From an uncultured Muribaculaceae bacterium (GTDB lineage: Bacteria; Bacteroidota; Bacteroidia; Bacteroidales; Muribaculaceae), in assembly GCA_910584185.1 (NCBI GenBank), contig CAJTYC010000042.1, positions 1 through 20,701 of the forward strand: DNA of 20,701 nt. Reading direction: 5' to 3'. Numbering within the stretch: the first letter of the stretch is position 1; each line of letters begins with the position of its first letter. Positions 7,514-14,100 of the stretch are shown one piece after another. The position numbers and the translations under genes are program-made. The notes below the pieces were generated by a model. That model did no database searches and was not told where the DNA came from. It was given only the letters and a program-made list of their open reading frames with translations.

Positions 7514-9505
7514 TCAACGCACGAGTTTGGTGGCTTTACCTTGGCTGTCAATCATGATGTATACGCCGGGTCGGTCGGTTTCGGTAGCCCTTGCACCTGA
7601 TAGGGTGTAGATTGTCGGTGCTGCCTCATGGTCTGTCACCACAGAGTCGACGCCTGAAGGCTTGATTGAGTAGCGAAGTGAGAAGTCCTCGTTGAATCGG
7701 CGGTCGTTATCCTCACCGAGGATGAATACGCGGCGTGCGAACAAGATGTCGTAGTCGCCACCCGCTATAACTTCGGGGTCGAAATTAATCTTCATTGCAT
7801 TTTGAGACAGCCCGGCTTGTGTCTGGTCCAGTTTCCCTTCCGACACGATATCGCCGTTCTTGTCTACCACCTTTATCTCGATGTTTAGCTGGTCAACCAC
7901 GTGGCTGCGTTCTATCTTCGAGAACTCGGGGAAAGAGATGTCGATTGACTTGAGTGATGTCACCTCAGAACCCGAGGCCGGGTTGGCAAGCACTGTCTCC
8001 GAAACCGGATTCACGACCTCTCCGTTAGGGGCTATGACATAGCGGAACTTGTAGATGGGCATTTCCGGCTCATCCTCCTTGCCATAGTCGTAGAAAGTGC
8101 CTTGCGGGAATACAATCGTGTATGTGCCCGGTTTGTCCATATAGGGTAGCACGTCTGCCGTCACCTCCTTGCCGAATTTAGCTCCGTAGTCAATGCCGCA
8201 GGTGCCCGCTACCTCTCCGGTCTCGTCGTTGTAGACTTTTATCATGTTGGAGAAGTTTATGCCGGTCTTGTCGCAGTCGAACGTGAGCAGGAAGGTATTG
8301 AGCGACTTGTAGCAACCTTGTGCCGGATAAATGGTCACGCCACGGTTGTCGTATGGAGAGTTGGGGTCAGATGGGTCGGCAGCCTTGGGATTTACGTTAT
8401 ATGCAAGTGTGATTTTGCTATTGGAGTCGCCGTTTTCTCCTACGATTATAGAGCCTTCGTCGATAATGACAGTGTATTCACCTTCGGCAGTGATTGCCGG
8501 ATTGAACACTACCGGCACTTGGTTCTTGCCGACTCTCTCTTTGGTGGCCAAGGCTATGCCGGTACCCACTTCCTTGCCGGTGGCATCGTAAGCCTTTATC
8601 TTGGAGTTGAGCGACGGGCGTGCTGTGTCGAAATCGGGGAATGTCACCACGATCTGTTCCAGCTGACGCACTGCTGATGAACTTGAGGGATATACGAAAC
8701 TGTAAGATGCGTCGGGCGTGTATACCTGGCCTTTTTCTGACACCATGTAGCGGAAATTGAAGGCCCCGATATCCTCATTGTCGGATGAACGGTAGAATGT
8801 GCCGTCGGGAAATTGCAGCGTGTATGAGCCGGGTGCGGTAACCTCGCGGTCAGACTTGAGCACGAATTGGTTGAGCACGGCCAGACCGTCGTCGGTAAAT
8901 GTGTAATCGATGCTGAATGTGCCGCACACTACGCCTGTCTCATCATCGATCATGCGTATTATCTTGGCATTATTGACACCGATAGATTCGTAATCGAAAT
9001 TGAGGCGGAAGTCTTCGCCAATCTTGTTGTATACACCTTGGCGAGGACTTATGTCGACTCCAAGGTTGTCGTAAGGTTCAAATTCAATCTGGTTGTCGTC
9101 ATTACCGGTCACCTTGAACATCCATTTCGATTCGGGGAGAGTGGCGTAGTCCCAGTCTTGCACGAAACCGTAGGGGAGGGTGATGATGTACGTGCCCGGT
9201 TCGCGAAGCGTGCGGTCGAGGGTGATTTGCAGAATGTTCCATTGCTTGGGGTCGGTGTCGGCGGAAGCGCTCATCAGGCTCTCTTCCTCACCTTCGCGGC
9301 AGACTGTGATGGAGTGCTGATAGGGGTTGGCAAACACGCCCTGTTGGCCGTCGTAGGTCAGGGCAATGCGCTGCAGGGTTCCTACTTCACCTTGGGGAGG
9401 GTCGGAGGTGATGCCCGGGTTCTCAAACCCGAACGACTCAGCGTAAGAAGCTGCCGGCATTGCCAAAGCAGACGCTGTCAAAAGCAAAAAGTACTTCAGA
9501 TTCAT
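7514..9505 (-). CDS. Large secreted modular beta-sandwich protein
   Basis: 663 residues from ATG 9503-9505. Residues 1-22 form a signal peptide (MNLKYFLLLT... ending SYA). After a first domain (about 23-135) a module of about 240 residues is repeated: PYDNLGVDISPRQG at 145 recurs as PYDNRGVTIYPAQG at 385, and FRYMVSEKGQV at 251 as FRYVIAPNGEV at about 487. Each copy holds two beta-sandwich-like halves, the first with a PGxYTxxFPxGTFY motif. The C-terminus (about 630-663, IYTLSGARA...RPGVYIM) is a Bacteroidales sorting or anchoring-like tail. The role is unknown; a surface adhesin or binding protein is an inference. A GTG at 9556 would add 17 residues before the signal peptide and is unlikely. 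A promoter is proposed at 9651-9681 and a terminator lies at 7411-7472. Confidence 0.88.
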   Translation of the reverse strand: MNLKYFLLLTASALAMPAASYAESFGFENPGITSDPPQGEVGTLQRIALTYDGQQGVFANPYQHSITVCREGEEESLMSASADTDPKQWNILQITLDRTLREPGTYIITLPYGFVQDWDYATLPESKWMFKVTGNDDNQIEFEPYDNLGVDISPRQGVYNKIGEDFRLNFDYESIGVNNAKIIRMIDDETGVVCGTFSIDYTFTDDGLAVLNQFVLKSDREVTAPGSYTLQFPDGTFYRSSDNEDIGAFNFRYMVSEKGQVYTPDASYSFVYPSSSSAVRQLEQIVVTFPDFDTARPSLNSKIKAYDATGKEVGTGIALATKERVGKNQVPVVFNPAITAEGEYTVIIDEGSIIVGENGDSNSKITLAYNVNPKAADPSDPNSPYDNRGVTIYPAQGCYKSLNTFLLTFDCDKTGINFSNMIKVYNDETGEVAGTCGIDYGAKFGKEVTADVLPYMDKPGTYTIVFPQGTFYDYGKEDEPEMPIYKFRYVIAPNGEVVNPVSETVLANPASGSEVTSLKSIDISFPEFSKIERSHVVDQLNIEIKVVDKNGDIVSEGKLDQTQAGLSQNAMKINFDPEVIAGGDYDILFARRVFILGEDNDRRFNEDFSLRYSIKPSGVDSVVTDHEAAPTIYTLSGARATETDRPGVYIMIDSQGKATKLVR

Positions 9506-9596
9506 GCGATAAAAAATTAGTGAAAAAATAAGATATCTATGGAAGCGAGCTTCCACATTCAGCAGTAATGCTTGAATTCTGAAAGTTTAAAGTCTG

Positions 9597-9604
9597 CAAA
9601 AATA
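9597..9604 (-). promoter_or_regulatory. Alternative -7 box for the large secreted-protein gene
   Basis: The minus strand reads TATTTTTG, matching TAnnTTTG, about 92 bases upstream of the ATG. No -33 element is seen at the right distance. It may be a second, weaker start site below the box at 9651-9658. Confidence 0.3.
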
Positions 9605-9650
9605 TACGTGAGAAAGAGCACGGATAGATGTGCGATGACGAGTATGGGTG

Positions 9651-9681
9651 CAAAATTAATTAAATATTTTTAAATTGCAAG
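9651..9681 (-). promoter_or_regulatory. Promoter for the large secreted-protein gene
   Basis: On the minus strand, TAATTTTG (9651-9658) is a perfect -7 box, with CTTG (9678-9681) 19 bases upstream as a 3-of-4 -33 match. The leader would be about 140 bases. Confidence 0.5.
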
Positions 9682-9851
9682 AAAAAATGCAAAATAGTTA
9701 TTAAAAGTTGTTTTCATTTTGGGAATATGAGCAAAAAGTTAGGCCGCGTTTCATAAAATTTGTACCCCCCAGGGCGGTTTTGAGCGGCGCTGGGTGTCAT
9801 CATGATTCTCACATTGCCGCTCTTGTTCCCGTTTTAGTAATAAGTAGAAAG

Positions 9852-9895
9852 GCGATTTGGGAGTCATAAGTTAACAGCTATGATTTGGAAATCGC
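9852..9895. repeat. Nested inverted repeat
   Basis: The outer arms GCGATTT (9852-9858) and AAATCGC (9889-9895) enclose inner arms TCATA (9864-9868) and TATGA (9879-9883), giving an interrupted two-part stem. No T tail follows, so a terminator is unlikely; an operator or RNA leader structure is possible. Confidence 0.4.
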
Positions 9896-9911
9896 TGTTC
9901 CATGATGTTGC

Positions 9912-9947
9912 CGTTTGTTGCTATTGATGGTGTCGGTTGTTGCTATT
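9912..9947. repeat. Direct repeat with 22-bp period
   Basis: CGTTTGTTGCTATT (9912-9925) and CGGTTGTTGCTATT (9934-9947) match at 13 of 14 positions and start exactly 22 bp apart, about two helical turns. Such spacing suits a protein bound on one DNA face. It lies about 85 bases upstream of the small membrane-protein gene. Confidence 0.5.
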
Positions 9948-10032
9948 AGATATTTCCATAAATGTTGCTTCATGGCAGCTTTTTTGTTTTGTTATTTTGC
10001 AGTGTAATTCAAAACCGCTAAAAATAAGAATT

Positions 10033-10242
10033 ATGGAAATACCTTTTGTAACCTGGGGCTGTATCGTCGGCCTGTTTGTCGTAATTTTAATTGTACAGTT
10101 GTGCCGCATGGTAGTCACTCGAGTCAAGGGAAAGCATCATGTGCTATCATTTGGCAGTGAACGTGAGGAATTCTTTGTGCCCGGTGATCCGGATCCTTTT
10201 AGAAATTTAGATGATGCTGACACAGATATCGCCGACTTGTAA
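10033..10242 (+). CDS. Small single-pass membrane protein, unknown
   Basis: 69 residues from ATG 10033. A single transmembrane helix spans about residues 7-27 (TWGCIVGLFVVILIVQLC). A short basic stretch follows (RMVVTRVKGKHH), then an acidic Asp-rich C-terminus (PGDPDPFRNLDDADTDIADL). The positive-inside rule places the C-terminal part in the cytoplasm. No family recognised. The stop TAA ends one base before the ATG of the ThrE N-half gene, which implies co-translation and perhaps a partner role for the exporter. A longer reading from 9937 exists but its extra 32 residues look non-coding. Confidence 0.65.
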   Translation: MEIPFVTWGCIVGLFVVILIVQLCRMVVTRVKGKHHVLSFGSEREEFFVPGDPDPFRNLDDADTDIADL

Positions 10243-10243
10243 T

Positions 10244-11014
10244 ATGGAGCAAGTCAATGCTGCTGATATGTGCAGGTTTTTGGTGGATTATGGAGCTAAT
10301 CTGATGGCTTCCGGTGCCACCTGCATACGACTTGACAAGAATGTGAGGCGTATTGCCGCCGCCTTTGGCATGGATGTGGAGATGACCGTCATGCCACGGC
10401 ATATACACCTTACGGTCATAGATAAGAACACCGGTGAAGTTATTACCTCTATCAGCAAAGTGCCCGATACCGGTATTAGTTTCGAGCAAAACACCGAGTT
10501 GAGCCGTCTTAGCTGGGAAATTGCCGACCGCAAGATGGGTTATGCCGATGCAGTGAGGAGATATGAAGGCATAAAGGCCGGCGGGGGTCTGAGCGCATGG
10601 TCGCTATTACTGTTGGTGTCGCTTGCCAACGCATCTTTCTGCCGATTGTTTGGTGGAGATATCGCTGCCATGATAGTGGTAGGAGTGGCGACCCTTGCGG
10701 GCTACTATATGAAGATGCTTCTGCTTTCGCATAAGGTGGATGTGCGTCTGGTATTCATGGTCTGCTCATTTGTGTCGTCGGTGATAGGGGCTACCGACAT
10801 GCTCTTCTCTATCGGCTCCACGCCCGATGTGGCGCTTGGCACGAGCGTGCTCTATCTTGTGCCGGGCATACCGTTTCTAAATTCATTCAGCGACATGCTT
10901 TACCGTCACTACCTGTGCGCGTTCGCACGGTTTGCCGATGCGTTGATACTTACGTGCAGCCTGTCGGTGGGGTTGTGTGCCGGCATGTGGCTTATGAAAG
11001 CGAGCATATTCTGA
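10244..11014 (+). CDS. Threonine/serine exporter, N-terminal half (ThrE/DUF1212)
   Basis: 256 residues. Inner-membrane exporter subunit of the ThrE family, expected to move threonine and serine out of the cell. The soluble N-terminal domain (about 1-110) has the family features LMASGATCIRLDKNVRRIA (20-38) and HLTVIDKNTG (55-63). Hydrophobic helices follow from about 117 to 253, with the family motif LVPGIPFLNSFSDM (205-218). In Corynebacterium ThrE both halves are in one protein; here the second half is the next gene, a split arrangement common in many bacteria. The start at 10244 is one base after the previous stop; an upstream in-frame ATG at 10211 overlaps that gene and is less likely. Confidence 0.88.
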   Translation: MEQVNAADMCRFLVDYGANLMASGATCIRLDKNVRRIAAAFGMDVEMTVMPRHIHLTVIDKNTGEVITSISKVPDTGISFEQNTELSRLSWEIADRKMGYADAVRRYEGIKAGGGLSAWSLLLLVSLANASFCRLFGGDIAAMIVVGVATLAGYYMKMLLLSHKVDVRLVFMVCSFVSSVIGATDMLFSIGSTPDVALGTSVLYLVPGIPFLNSFSDMLYRHYLCAFARFADALILTCSLSVGLCAGMWLMKASIF

Positions 11015-11034
11015 ACTAATAAAGTATAGAAGTC

Positions 11035-11514
11035 ATGATATTGCAAATATTGCAGGATGCATTATTCTCGGCGATAGCCGCCATAGGCTTTGCAGCTATC
11101 AGCCGGCCTCCGCGCAGGGCCTATGCCTATTGTGCCATAATAGCGGCGATAGGTCACTCATTGCGTTATCTGCTCATGTCGCCTGGAGTGGCGATGCACA
11201 TATTGCCGGCCACCTTGATGGCTTCGTTTGCCATAGGCATCACAGCGGTTTTGCTGTCGTCACTTTCTAAGATACCCGCGGAGACTTATCTCTTCCCATC
11301 GTTGCTCCCCATGATACCCGGCATTTACGCCTACAAGACCTTTGCCGCGTTGGCCGAGTGTGTATTCTCGGGGGGCGAGGAACCGTTCATGCGCGGCATG
11401 TATCTCTTCTGTTATAATGGCATGACATGTGTGAGCATACTTCTCTGCATGGTGATTGGGGCCGTGACACCGATATTTATGCTTAAACGCATATCATTCC
11501 AGGCCACCCGTTAG
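11035..11514 (+). CDS. Threonine/serine exporter, C-terminal half (ThrE_2/DUF3815-like)
   Basis: 159 residues, almost entirely membrane helices (about 5-22, 30-50, 57-77, 82-105, 130-150). Family-type features are the conserved SRPPRRAYAYCAIIAAIGHSLR loop region (23-44) and the LFPSLLPMIPGIYAYKT motif (86-102), which mirrors the PGIP motif of the N-half. It lies 20 bases after that gene and should assemble with it into one exporter. Assignment to the second ThrE domain is by motif memory and context. Confidence 0.87.
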   Translation: MILQILQDALFSAIAAIGFAAISRPPRRAYAYCAIIAAIGHSLRYLLMSPGVAMHILPATLMASFAIGITAVLLSSLSKIPAETYLFPSLLPMIPGIYAYKTFAALAECVFSGGEEPFMRGMYLFCYNGMTCVSILLCMVIGAVTPIFMLKRISFQATR

Positions 11515-11552
11515 GCTGTAAATAAATTCGGCATTTCAGACGTTTATAACAT

Positions 11553-12452
11553 ATGGAACTTCGACAACTTAGATACTTCGTTAAGGTAGCCGAGACTCTC
11601 AACTTCTCGGAGGCAGCACGTGCCATGTGCGTGACCCAAAGCACGCTGTCGCAACAAATCAAACAGCTTGAAGATGAGTTGGGTGAAAAATTGCTGATGC
11701 GCAGCAGTCATAATGTGGCTCTCACCGAGGCGGGTAAGATGATACTTGAGAGTGCAAAACGCGCGATATATGATGCCGAACTCTGCAAGGAGCGAATCGA
11801 TGACCTCAACAGGCTAAACACCGGCACGCTCAACATAGGTGTGACTTATTCGTTCAGTCCGATATTGACGGAGACGATAAGCACCTTCATGAAATCGTAT
11901 CCCAAAATCAAGCTTAACATACTCTACAAGCCAATGGGAGAGTTGATGGAGGCTTTGAAGGAGCGTAGAGTTGATTTCGTGCTCGCTTTCAAGCCCACGA
12001 AGGAGATAGAAGGGATAGAGTCGCACATATTGTTTCAAAATTACCTGTCGGCGGTGGTGGGTAAGGGGCATCCGCTTGCCGGCTTGAAGCGTGTGTCTCT
12101 GCAGGAGTTGGAGAGATATGACCTTGCACTTCCCTCCAAGGGACTCCAGGCGCGCAACGCATTGGAAGAACTTGTGACACCATACACCAAGCTCAACATA
12201 AAGATAGAACTCAACGAGGTCAATATATTGCTCGAATTGTTGCGCAACAGCACTATGGTGTCGATACTTGCAGAGGCGACCACGCACAACAAGCGGGAAG
12301 TGGTGGCAATTCCTCTCGATGTGCCCAACAACGAGATGTCGGGTTGCGTGCATGTGCTCAAAGATGCCTATCGCAAGAAGTCGATGATGGAATTTATCAG
12401 GATGCTCGGTGACTCGCTCGCAGTGAAAGAGCGCCAGAACGCCTGGATATAG
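11553..12452 (+). CDS. LysR-family transcriptional regulator
   Basis: 299 residues, standard LysR length. The winged helix-turn-helix is at residues 1-60: MELRQLRYFVKVAET, NFSEAARAMCVTQSTLSQQIKQLE, then the LTEAG wing. A linker helix follows, and the effector-binding domain starts at about 90 (TLNIGVTYSF). The subtype resembles CynR/CbbR-like regulators rather than a specific named protein, so no symbol is given. It starts 38 bases after the ThrE C-half gene in the same direction and may share its transcript; regulation of the exporter genes is plausible but not shown. It is followed directly by the 32-bp-spaced repeat array. Confidence 0.93.
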   Translation: MELRQLRYFVKVAETLNFSEAARAMCVTQSTLSQQIKQLEDELGEKLLMRSSHNVALTEAGKMILESAKRAIYDAELCKERIDDLNRLNTGTLNIGVTYSFSPILTETISTFMKSYPKIKLNILYKPMGELMEALKERRVDFVLAFKPTKEIEGIESHILFQNYLSAVVGKGHPLAGLKRVSLQELERYDLALPSKGLQARNALEELVTPYTKLNIKIELNEVNILLELLRNSTMVSILAEATTHNKREVVAIPLDVPNNEMSGCVHVLKDAYRKKSMMEFIRMLGDSLAVKERQNAWI

Positions 12453-12456
12453 TCCT

Positions 12457-12571
12457 AAAAAGTTTGAAAAGTGTAGTTTTGGGGTCTGAAAAAGTTTGAA
12501 AAGTGTAATTTTGGGACCCGAAAAAGTTTGAAAAGTGTAAAAAATCTTGCTAAAAAAGTTTGAAAAGTGTA
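12457..12571 (+). repeat. Four 19-bp motifs at exact 32-bp spacing
   Basis: AAAAAGTTTGAAAAGTGTA occurs perfectly four times, at 12457-12475, 12489-12507, 12521-12539 and 12553-12571; each start is exactly 32 bp from the last, about three helical turns. The 13-bp intervals are partly conserved (first two contain TTTTGGG). Copies 1, 2 and 4 run straight into a TAnnTTTG -7 box (TAGTTTTG, TAATTTTG, TATATTTG). It fills the spacer between the LysR gene and the ATPase gene. Confidence 0.95.
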
Positions 12572-12577
12572 TATTTG
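12546..12577 (+). promoter_or_regulatory. Promoter of the AAA ATPase gene
   Basis: CTTG (12546-12549, a 3-of-4 -33 match) and TATATTTG (12570-12577, perfect -7 box) are 20 bases apart, and the ATG at 12600 follows 22 bases later. The -7 box shares its first two bases with the end of repeat copy 4, so a repeat-binding protein would compete with or recruit polymerase. Confidence 0.6.
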
Positions 12578-12599
12578 TGGATATTAAAGCCGAGAAATA

Positions 12600-13964
12600 A
12601 TGTTATACCGCAAAATCAGACACTTTATAGTCAGCCATTTGGCTTCAGATTCCGACAAGATTCTGCTTGTGGAGGGAGCAAGGCAGGTAGGAAAGTCTTA
12701 TATCATAAGAGATGTGGGTACTGAGATGTTCACTAATTTTATCGAATTGAATTTCGTAAAAGATAGCGAGGGTTCCCATGTCTTTAAGGATGTTAAATCG
12801 GTAGATGACTTTTATATATTGCTGTCATCACTCTACGGTAGTCGACTTGGCGATAAGACTGACACTTTGATATTTCTTGATGAGATTCAGGAATATCCGC
12901 AATATGTGACATGGTTAAAGTTTTTAAGGGAAGATGGACGTTATCGTTTCATAGCGAGCGGTAGTTTTCTCGGTCTTTCCTTACGCGATACCACATCGCT
13001 TCCGGTGGGTAGTGTGGTGCGTAAGGTTATGTATTCTCTCGATTTCGAGGAGTTTTTGATTGCCAACGATTTCGGTGTTGACGCTTTGCAGATGATGCGT
13101 GAGCGGTTTACTAACGAAGAGCCGATAATAGAGGGTTTGCATAACCGGGTCATGGATCTATTTAAGCGTTATCTGCTTGTTGGTGGTATGCCGGATGCGG
13201 TCAATGCATATTTGTTAACACATAATATTGCTGATGTGCGCCAAGTGCAGGACGATATACATCGTATGTATCTCGCCGACGCGTCAAAATATGAGGAGGA
13301 TTTTGGTAAACGGTTGCGTATACGCAGAATCTATGAGATGGTGCCCTCGCAGATGGAAAACAAGAAAAAACGTGTGGTGGCCAAGGATATTGATGGCAAG
13401 AAGGGCGCAAGGTTTGCGCAGTATCGCGACGAGTTTGAATATTTGCTCTCATCCGGTATTACATTGGGCGTAGATGGTATATCAAATCCCAAATTTCCGT
13501 TGGTTGAATCGTTAGTTAAGAATCTTGTGAAGCTTTATATGAACGATGTCGGATTGTTGTCGGGCATTCTATACCGCTATAATGTCGCTCCGGTGTTGAG
13601 TGATGTGGCAAGCGTCAATTTGGCCTCGCTTTACGAGAATGTGGTGGCTCAGGAGTTGGTAGCACATGGGCATAGGTTATATTATTACGACAACCGTAAG
13701 GTGGGTGAAGTGGATTTCTTGCTCAATGACTATCAGCATATGAGCCCGTTGCCGGTTGAGGTGAAGTCGGGGAAGGATTACACGGTTCACAGTGCGTTGA
13801 ACCGATTTCTGAGCGTGAAGGATTACGGCATAAGCCGGGCCATAGTGCTCAGCAACAGCCGAGAAGTTCGCCTTACAGATAAGGGTGTGACCTACATGCC
13901 TATCTACAATGTGATGTTTCTTGACTCCACGGGCGCATCAGCCGATTCGCCGCTTTATATCTGA
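12600..13964 (+). CDS. AAA ATPase with DUF4143-type C-terminal domain
   Basis: 454 residues. The N-terminal ATPase has Walker A GARQVGKS (26-33), Walker B LIFLDEIQE (90-98) and a sensor-like FIASGSFLG (117-125). The middle region contains the FKRYLLVGGMPDAV element typical of this family. The C-terminal DUF4143 region carries a nuclease-like pattern GEVDFLL (369-375) plus VEVKSG (386-391), resembling PD-(D/E)XK spacing. These predicted ATP-binding proteins are common in Bacteroidales genomes in many copies and their role is unclear; mobile or defence-like functions are only inference. The coding sequence looks more AT-rich than the neighbouring TonB-type gene, which may hint at separate origin. 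Preceded by the 32-bp repeat array and its promoter. Confidence 0.92.
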   Translation: MLYRKIRHFIVSHLASDSDKILLVEGARQVGKSYIIRDVGTEMFTNFIELNFVKDSEGSHVFKDVKSVDDFYILLSSLYGSRLGDKTDTLIFLDEIQEYPQYVTWLKFLREDGRYRFIASGSFLGLSLRDTTSLPVGSVVRKVMYSLDFEEFLIANDFGVDALQMMRERFTNEEPIIEGLHNRVMDLFKRYLLVGGMPDAVNAYLLTHNIADVRQVQDDIHRMYLADASKYEEDFGKRLRIRRIYEMVPSQMENKKKRVVAKDIDGKKGARFAQYRDEFEYLLSSGITLGVDGISNPKFPLVESLVKNLVKLYMNDVGLLSGILYRYNVAPVLSDVASVNLASLYENVVAQELVAHGHRLYYYDNRKVGEVDFLLNDYQHMSPLPVEVKSGKDYTVHSALNRFLSVKDYGISRAIVLSNSREVRLTDKGVTYMPIYNVMFLDSTGASADSPLYI

Positions 13965-13975
13965 TGCCCCGCCAT

Positions 13976-13998
13976 TTTTATGCTTCCTAAGCATAAAA
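13976..13998. repeat. AT-rich palindrome after the ATPase gene
   Basis: TTTTATGCTT (13976-13985) and AAGCATAAAA (13989-13998) form a perfect 10-bp stem with a 3-base loop, 12 bases after the stop. There is no T tail outside the stem, so it is at best an atypical terminator or mRNA 3' stabiliser. Confidence 0.45.
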
Positions 13999-14100
13999 GG
14001 ATAAAGTCTCAAAAAAGAGGTTGCGTAAAAATTTTTTCAGGTATGGGTGTCACATATTGTGGCGGTGGTGCATTATAGGGGTAAACAAAACCGCAGAACT

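Larger units (their letters stand above)
9557..10032. other. 476-bp divergent intergenic region
   Basis: It holds the minus-strand promoter boxes (9597-9604 and 9651-9681), a nested inverted repeat (9852-9895) and a 14-bp direct repeat (9912-9925 and 9934-9947) before the plus-strand membrane-protein gene. An in-frame ATG at 9937 would extend that gene by 32 residues, but they are not convincing. I see no further gene or RNA here, and no perfect plus-strand TAnnTTTG; TTATTTTG shortly before 10000 is a one-mismatch candidate. Confidence 0.7.

Noticed and set aside
8867..9520. 217-residue plus-strand open frame opposite the large secreted-protein gene
   Set aside because: The minus strand has a signal peptide, duplicated modules, promoter and terminator; the plus frame has no family features and is a shadow.
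12457..12571. Regularly spaced repeats as a CRISPR array
   Set aside because: The intervals are only 13 bp, two of them are similar to each other, and no cas gene is nearby; a promoter or operator array explains it better.
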